In this document: positions 19,392 to 24,417 of the stretch, in pieces
How positions within the stretch are numbered: the stretch's first letter is position 1
How the letters are laid out: each line of letters opens with the position of its first letter
Notes under the pieces: generated by a model
Databases searched by the model: none
What the model was told of the DNA's origin: nothing
The model's input: the letters and a program-made list of their open reading frames with translations, nothing else
Position numbers and translations under genes: made by a program
From: Perkinsus chesapeaki
Lineage: Eukaryota; Perkinsozoa; Perkinsida; Perkinsidae
Length of the DNA stretch: 24,417 bases
Assembly (NCBI GenBank): GCA_013115145.1
Contig: JAAPAO010000334.1
Coordinates: 13,982-38,398, forward strand
Direction of reading: 5' to 3'

Positions 19392-19998
19392 TGCTTCAGG
19401 ACCACGTCGATCCACGTCCAAATAATAGGGCGGACGTCAGCAGAGAAAAGGGTATTCCATTTATGATGGAAACCCTCCTGGGAGTTGTTAGTCCGCGGGA
19501 AACCGTTGAGCGCACGCTCACGCATGGTCTACCCACCTACTATCACTTACCATATTCTATATCCTACATATACAATCATATTTTACCCTGTAAACCTGGT
19601 GAGTTACCAACACAAACATGAAGGTGAGACGCTGAAACAGTACAGTTAGTACAGCTAGTAAACTCTGAATTGAAAACCACCATCATATTTTAAGCAGGTC
19701 TTAAACAACAACCGGTGAGCAATCATTATTGTCGTCACAATATATGACGTCCTAAGAAAACCTTTGGCTAAGAATGAAACTGTTTGTTACTTCGGGATGT
19801 CGGACTGAGATTTCCGCCAAGCCGTTGAACCTCTGTCTGATATGCAGTCTCACAAAACAAGGGTGTGAGATTCTTCTGCATTCCACCATATGTGCGCCTC
19901 CGGGAAAACTTCCTGGACCGCTGGGACTCAAAATCCATTACGACACTGGCTACGGTCGTGAAGTCTGGCAACACAGAGCGAATATGCGTTAGCAACCT

Positions 19999-20020
19999 GA
20001 TGTAGGCTACATCATGTAGC
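19999..20020. repeat. 22-nt 7-8-7 double palindrome, W = GATGTAGC
   Basis: Exact; sits at the frame break between the DGTYKVCP segment and the HIRSVLPDF segment of the transposase. Replacing it by W gives one open frame across the junction. Confidence 0.9.
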
Positions 20021-21475
20021 CCTCCTTCGTGTGATCCGACAGCAAGGCATCAAAAGCTGGGTAGAAGGTCCCACCAGGATGCATGCATAATATAGTGTAT
20101 TGTTGCACCCAATACCTGGGGCATACTTTGTAAGTACCGTCCATGGGAAGTTGGGCTCTACCCGGCCTGATATAAATATGCTCCATAGCCCAACGATTGT
20201 AGTAGCAGATGATACGATGTCCATCATCCGAGCCACTATCCCACAGAAAAGCCATGTACTTGTCGCCTGTATCCGAGTCACCAAAAGCAACGTATTGAGA
20301 ATCTTCAGGAATATCGAAGCCGGTTCGCTGCTCCTGAGAGGACTGGCAGCTAAATTTTCTGTAAAGGTATAGGCCCTAATGGGGAATCCCAATTTTTCTG
20401 TGTCTTACTCAAACATGTGATTTGCCGGTGCTTTCCGTGACGTCGCTCCTGTTCATTTGAGGTCCTACGAAGGACCAGCTCTATTCGGGAATATCGTGTA
20501 TATTAGGGGAAAATCAGGGAGGCCCTGGTATACACTTCAGACACGTCGCAGGCAAGGATTTATCGAGCTTCATGGAACAGTGTTCCTCTATTGCTGAATT
20601 TCGAAATATAATATAAATTTTTGATTAAATATGTGTTCAAGGAGCAAGAACAAACATGAAATACAATTCCCCCGGGAATATTTGGCGTTCCCCCATGAAT
20701 TACGGGCCATAATTGATCCCCGAGTTGGCCCGAAACCCTACGAAACACTTAGAAAGTCCCCTCACTGTCTTTACTATCTGACATACTTTACTATCGCTTC
20801 TTGGCTAGCGGGTCCACTCCGGGTCAATAGGTATGATAATATAAGAACATGAAATTAATTATATAAATCTAACTATTGCTGTTTATGTGTAATACTGGCA
20901 ATGTAGTTATGTATGATGATAGGATATCATACATTATTAGTTATATTATGGTTTAGATTGATACTAAGATATATAGATAATTTAGAATATATTCTATCTT
21001 ACATTATTAAGTATTAAAGCGTTGAAATATATTCATTTGTTATGATGGTACAGTAGCTAGTTTTCATATTATTTATACTAAAGTCTATCTCAGCTTGGGT
21101 CGATACATATTAGTTCACTATATAGGATTGTTTTATTTACTATAAAATATTAGTTGATTTGAGTAAATATAATAAATCACATTACAAATTATCAATATTA
21201 GGTCTAGAATATTTATATAGGACACTATAGCGCACTATATCACTATAGTATATATATAGGCTACATCATATTATATGCTTAAAGTACTATACTAAATATA
21301 CAGTATATAACTTTATATGATGTACCAAGTATCTTTCAGATGTCTAAGGGATGTATTCGTAATATTAATGAACAATAATATTAATGTATAACATAGATTA
21401 AATATGTTGGAACTAGATGTAAAATCGATACAAATATATTAAGTATATAGTTATTATGAAGTATAGATAAACTGG

Positions 21476-21497
21476 AATGGAGCCTCCATTATGGAGG
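21476..21497. repeat. 22-nt 7-8-7 double palindrome, W = AATGGAGG
   Basis: Exact; in AT-rich intergenic DNA, where its GC-richer bases stand out. Confidence 0.8.
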
Positions 21498-21621
21498 TAC
21501 TTATAATTTGTATTCATAACTATAGGAAATAGCAAAATTTTCTCAGCCATCGCTCCATCATCCACGGAACCTATGGCACTGATCTCACATATTAAATTTA
21601 GTTTGGTAATAACAATCTGGT

Positions 21622-21643
21622 ATTACCACTGGTAATTTACCAG
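21622..21643. repeat. 22-nt 7-8-7 double palindrome, W = ATTACCAG
   Basis: Exact. Further partial copies of the same bases flank it (GGTATTACC-type text from about 21617 and GGTAAT at 21647), so this site may have been hit more than once. Confidence 0.8.
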
Positions 21644-21876
21644 ATCGGTAATATCCACCAGAGTTTGCCAGCCAGCCCCCCTTTCGTTTTTGACCATACC
21701 ACATTCAGATCCGTCCAAACTTTTTATCGGAGAAGCATTGCCAGTCACGGCAGCGTCATCGGTGATTTAGTAATGGCCGAACATTAAAACGGCAAAACTA
21801 CAGTGAACCCTGAGGAAGGATATCATATTTCAGACCACAAATCGACAATTTCAAATAAAGTTTCGCAACAGCCAAG

Positions 21877-23218
21877 CTATTTTGTGACAGTTGAGCTGTG
21901 TACCTCAACTCGTAAACGAAAACGTTTCCCCTTCTCCATCAACATTATGATAACAAACTCAAAAAGGCTTGAGTATGATTTTATAACTCGATCAATCAGC
22001 TCAGATATATCTTTTATAACGTGAGTTGCTCCTGCAGCCCACAGCTCCTCAGGCGAGCTCAGACCAGTGCCATACACACCAACACGCCAGCCAAAACCAG
22101 CTCCAACCTAATCGGAGATCTCCAAGGAGCTCGATTTCACTTTCCGGGCTCACTTGCATGTCCATCGGGTGATCTCCGACCATCATGGCTTCTTCGGCAT
22201 TCTCACACTTCCATTTTTTCAGCAAAAAATTGCTTCCATCATTGCTCGGCTTTGGTCGTAAATTCATGTCACCTCCAACAACCCCGTCAACATCTGATTC
22301 TGATACTCCTTCCTCTTCCAGAAAATGCATAACCGCCGACACCTGACCAGCGTTCGCTCAGAGTTCAGCTTAGTAATGCGGCTTCCGCAGTGGAGGTGTG
22401 CGATTGCTTGGCCCGAAAATACACGGGAAATTTGTCAAACTTTTCCTCCGAATTTTCATGTTTCTCTTAACGCCTGTGCGCTTATCAGAGCTTCAGGTAG
22501 GTTATAGAATATATACCGTTACCGAAGCCCTGAGAGGTATCTCTATACGGGGCTATTTCGGACGACATCTCGGCAAAACTGGCTCGTTTGTGTGCCTTTA
22601 AGGCCACTGGAGAGTCAATGGCCCTGGGCCATGCAGAAACGGCGCACATTTCCGGTGTATTGGATTTCTCCTCTCGTGGGAGACAGTCTCAATCAAAATT
22701 AAGAAGACATAAATCTCGAGAGACAGTCTCTTGATGGCATTTATTTTCTACCCTAGCATCCCACACAGATCACTTACATCATCCAGCGACAGCACGCCGA
22801 TTTTTTCAACTCCCAACCGGCGCAGATTTGAAAATAAAACTGATAAGTCGCAGGGAGTTACGAACGTCGGCTTGTAGCCCCTCAAATGGTCCATCACAGG
22901 CTCCGAAGGAATCCCAACTTCGCGGAGCTTTTTCTCGATATCGGAGTTGGTCGCTGAAGAAAGCCGTCACCACCGACTTTTCAGTTGCCTACCTGTCATG
23001 CACAGAGCATCTTCATTAAAGCGATTTGTGACAGGGTTGTATCCAAGGGCACCTTCGAGCTCACTTCTCGCCAAGCCATACCGACTTTGCATTCCATTTG
23101 CCAGCTCTTCCACGGACGGCCCATATGTTTTATTCAAGTCAAGTAGAGTGCCGTCCTTGTCGAAAATTGCGTATCGAGGTACTTTTGAAATTCTCTTCAA
23201 GGGAACTGAAGGCGGCAT
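21877..23218 (-). CDS. HAD-superfamily phosphatase (phosphoglycolate phosphatase-like), 4 exons, 273 aa
   Basis: Exons 22993-23218, 22778-22953, 22154-22342 and 21877-22107 (TAG), total 822 nt. Introns are 39, 435 and 46 nt, GT-AG, all phases matching; GTAAGT at 22777 is a consensus donor. Motif I is RYAIFDKDGTLLDL (Asp20 nucleophile, Asp22 acid/base). The cap region follows (EELANGMQSRYGLARSELEG to VSAVMHFLEEEGVSESD). Motif III Lys is in NLRPKPSNDGSNFLLKKW, motif IV in MMVGDHPMDM, and the Rossmann end is GAGFGWRVGVYGTGLSSPEE with AAGATHVIKDISELIDRV. All catalytic residues are present, so a functional soluble phosphatase acting on a small phosphorylated metabolite is expected; the PGP-like arrangement is clear, but the substrate is not fixed. 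The ATG at 23218 lies shortly before motif I, as usual for the family; an upstream exon cannot be excluded. Confidence 0.88.
22618..22632. repeat. 15-nt palindrome with one central base
   Basis: Seven paired bases around T at 22625, in the 435-nt intron of the HAD gene. It has two arms only. Confidence 0.75.
22677..22734. repeat. pair of GAGAC-A-GTCTC motifs in HAD intron
   Basis: The 11-nt palindrome GAGACAGTCTC occurs at about 22680-22690 and again at about 22720-22730 (extended to 13 nt). Both are within the long intron of the HAD gene. Significance unknown. Confidence 0.6.
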
Positions 23219-23281
23219 TGATATACAATATGGACTGAATGATACCAATTGTATAGAAGAATTGGAATGTACACTAAATAA

Positions 23282-23375
23282 ATGAGTTCACAGTTGAATT
23301 AAATGGACAGTAAATACATACAAAATTAATGAGTTCACAGTTGAATTAAATGGACAGTAAATACATACAAAATTA
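23282..23375. repeat. 47-nt tandem duplication
   Basis: Two identical 47-nt units, 23282-23328 and 23329-23375, starting ATGAGTTCACAGTTGAATTA. A third copy begins (ATGACAGTTAA) but diverges at once. It lies between the divergent HAD gene and the small plus-strand gene, so it could sit in a shared promoter region. Confidence 0.95.
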
Positions 23376-23415
23376 ATGACAGTTAAACATTTGCTAACAG
23401 TTAAAGTGAAGCTCT

Positions 23416-24345
23416 ATGATGTCAAGGGATGTCGCGAAACTCGTAAAACTCCTAGTCGATCTACGGAGTGCCTGCGTGAGTTTCCTGGCTTTGATCATGG
23501 TCCTAAACTTGACGGAAGTAGGTGAGCATGTATCCTTTATTACTGGTGTGAAGTCAGGTGTGAGTTGATATGGAGCAGTAAGAGCTGATCAGGCCTAGTC
23601 GGGTTTACTTTAATTAAGTTAATTCCTCCATCGCGACTGGATAGTGCATCCGTCGGGACCCCTCCGCCTATATCTCGCAAGCCAGTTGATATGTTTTGGT
23701 AGTTTTACAAATGGGTTTATTGATCTAATCCTGGAACAGAGTCACTAGGAACACAACCGCCTTTGTAATTGATACTTAGAGACATATTGCCATGTTTGCT
23801 ACACCGTTTCGGTAGATTCAAGTCTATTAATTCCATATCGTATTCCCTAGTGTTTCGAGATTGAATTTTCCAAGGTGAAGTTCCTAAACGAGACTTCTCC
23901 AGTCCAAATTAAAATAACTATTTTTCCAACTACTAGGCGCTGAAAAGGTGTTGTAGAATGTGCAAAAGGCATACTTGCCATTTGATCCATTTAATGGACT
24001 CGTGCTCATGGGAGAGAATACACCAATTCAAATGAGCTATATTATGCAGGCAACATAGAACGGTTGTCAGAGGCTTACCTCACTTGGAGGTGAGCTATCT
24101 CTAGCAATAACAGCGCGTTCAATAAACTAGTTCGGAAACTCAGAGCTCGTTGGAATGCAATGGAGCTGGTTCCCGAAAAAGAAGGAAGTTCTGAAATAAG
24201 ATCTATAAGAACTGTAGACCTGATCGATCCACGATTAACCAGTTGCGCGTTTCGGAAGGGTGATTCTTGGATATCTTGGATATCTTGCATTTTCCTAACG
24301 CAACCTGCGCAAGAATTGTGTACGGCGGCGATGTATTGGCTATAA
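23416..24345 (+). CDS. small putative membrane protein, 4 exons, 132 aa, unknown family
   Basis: Exons 23416-23521, 23593-23698, 24105-24259 and 24314-24345 (TAA); total 399 nt with matching phases. Introns are 71, 406 and 54 nt (the last has a CCTAAC branch-like motif). The N-terminus has a hydrophobic segment (CVSFLALIMVLNLTEVGLVGF), likely an anchor or signal, followed by a Pro/Ser linker (PPSRLDSASVGTPPPISRKP) and a charged C-terminal part (FNKLVRKLRARWNAMELVPE, RSIRTVDLIDPRL). A further exon inside the 406-nt intron is possible (RNTTAF before GTAATT at 23767). If exon 2 is not spliced at 23699, the frame stops at 23702. No homologue is recognised. Confidence 0.5.
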
Positions 24346-24417
24346 CTAGTGGAACCCGTCGCTCCGCTCCAGTGTTATATTCCCATTTGATGTAGTAGAA
24401 TAATGTGTATATAGATG

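Larger units (their letters stand above)
19200..20390 (-). pseudogene. Mutator-like (MULE) transposase, interrupted
   Basis: Minus-strand segments in family order: YLYRKFSC at the start (about 20380), then LPMDGTYKVCPRYWVQQYTI (first catalytic Asp in DGT) and GTFYPAFDALLSDHTKEGY (20255-20020); after a break, HIRSVLPDFTTVASVVMDFE (second Asp) and a Cys-containing stretch to 19768; then RTNNSQEGFHHKWNTLFSAD with PIIWTWIDVVLKHM (19497-19390), the conserved RxNNxxEGFH block; then a basic tail to about 19200. Frame breaks coincide with 22-nt double palindromes at 19999-20020, 19370-19391 and 19289-19310. Other damage is likely (no continuous frame between 19768 and 19500). The flanking terminal inverted repeats were not found. 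It is no longer able to encode a full transposase. Confidence 0.78.
20391..21876. other. AT-rich gene-poor region
   Basis: No coding signal recognised. About 20850-21480 is very AT-rich with many TATA-like and short inverted AT motifs. Contains two exact 22-nt double palindromes (21476-21497, 21622-21643). Confidence 0.6.

Overview
This is a stretch of eukaryotic nuclear DNA from an intron-rich protist. Several multi-exon genes can be assembled by hand with GT-AG splice sites, matching codon phases and open reading frames. Many introns are only 38-61 nt long. Gene content (lineage-specific secreted and Cys-rich proteins, a galactosyltransferase with an extra Cys-rich module, Mutator-type transposon debris) and base composition would suit an alveolate such as Perkinsus. 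That assignment is inference; no marker gene proves it.

Layout. 1-2396 (+): 3' part of an RCC1-repeat gene. 2833-3517 (+): small unrecognised gene. 3726-4473 (+, broken) and 4993-5787 (+, intact): tandem pair of NnrU/MddA-type membrane methyltransferases. About 6387-7139 (-): Cys-rich membrane or secreted protein. 7140-8600: unresolved. 8601-9628 (+): secreted protein. About 9900-10598 (-): decayed papain-family cysteine protease. 10960-13569 (-): large multi-exon gene of unknown function. 13856-16573 (-): complete 13-exon, 514-aa beta-1,4-galactosyltransferase-like gene with a signal anchor, a coiled-coil stem and a hevein-like 8-Cys module. One of its introns holds a tRNA-Val(CAC) on the other strand. 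18193-19085 (-): C48 (Ulp1-like) protease. 19200-20390 (-): broken MULE transposase; the two may belong to one element. 20400-21876: AT-rich, gene-poor. 21877-23218 (-): complete 4-exon HAD phosphatase. 23416-24345 (+): small 4-exon membrane protein.

The most striking signal is not a gene. At least 13 sites have an identical 22-nt architecture but unrelated sequences. Each reads as bases 1-7 of an 8-mer W, then the full reverse complement of W, then bases 2-8 of W. This is the join predicted when a hAT-type transposon with an 8-bp target duplication leaves by flanking hairpins offset by one base and the two opened hairpins anneal. Three such sites lie in the transposase remnant; for two of them, plus a third in the same stretch, reducing the site to its 8-mer gives back an open frame. 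Other perfect palindromes with exactly one unpaired central base, including a 67-nt one, may be products of the same process. The window therefore looks like a dense record of DNA-transposon excision.
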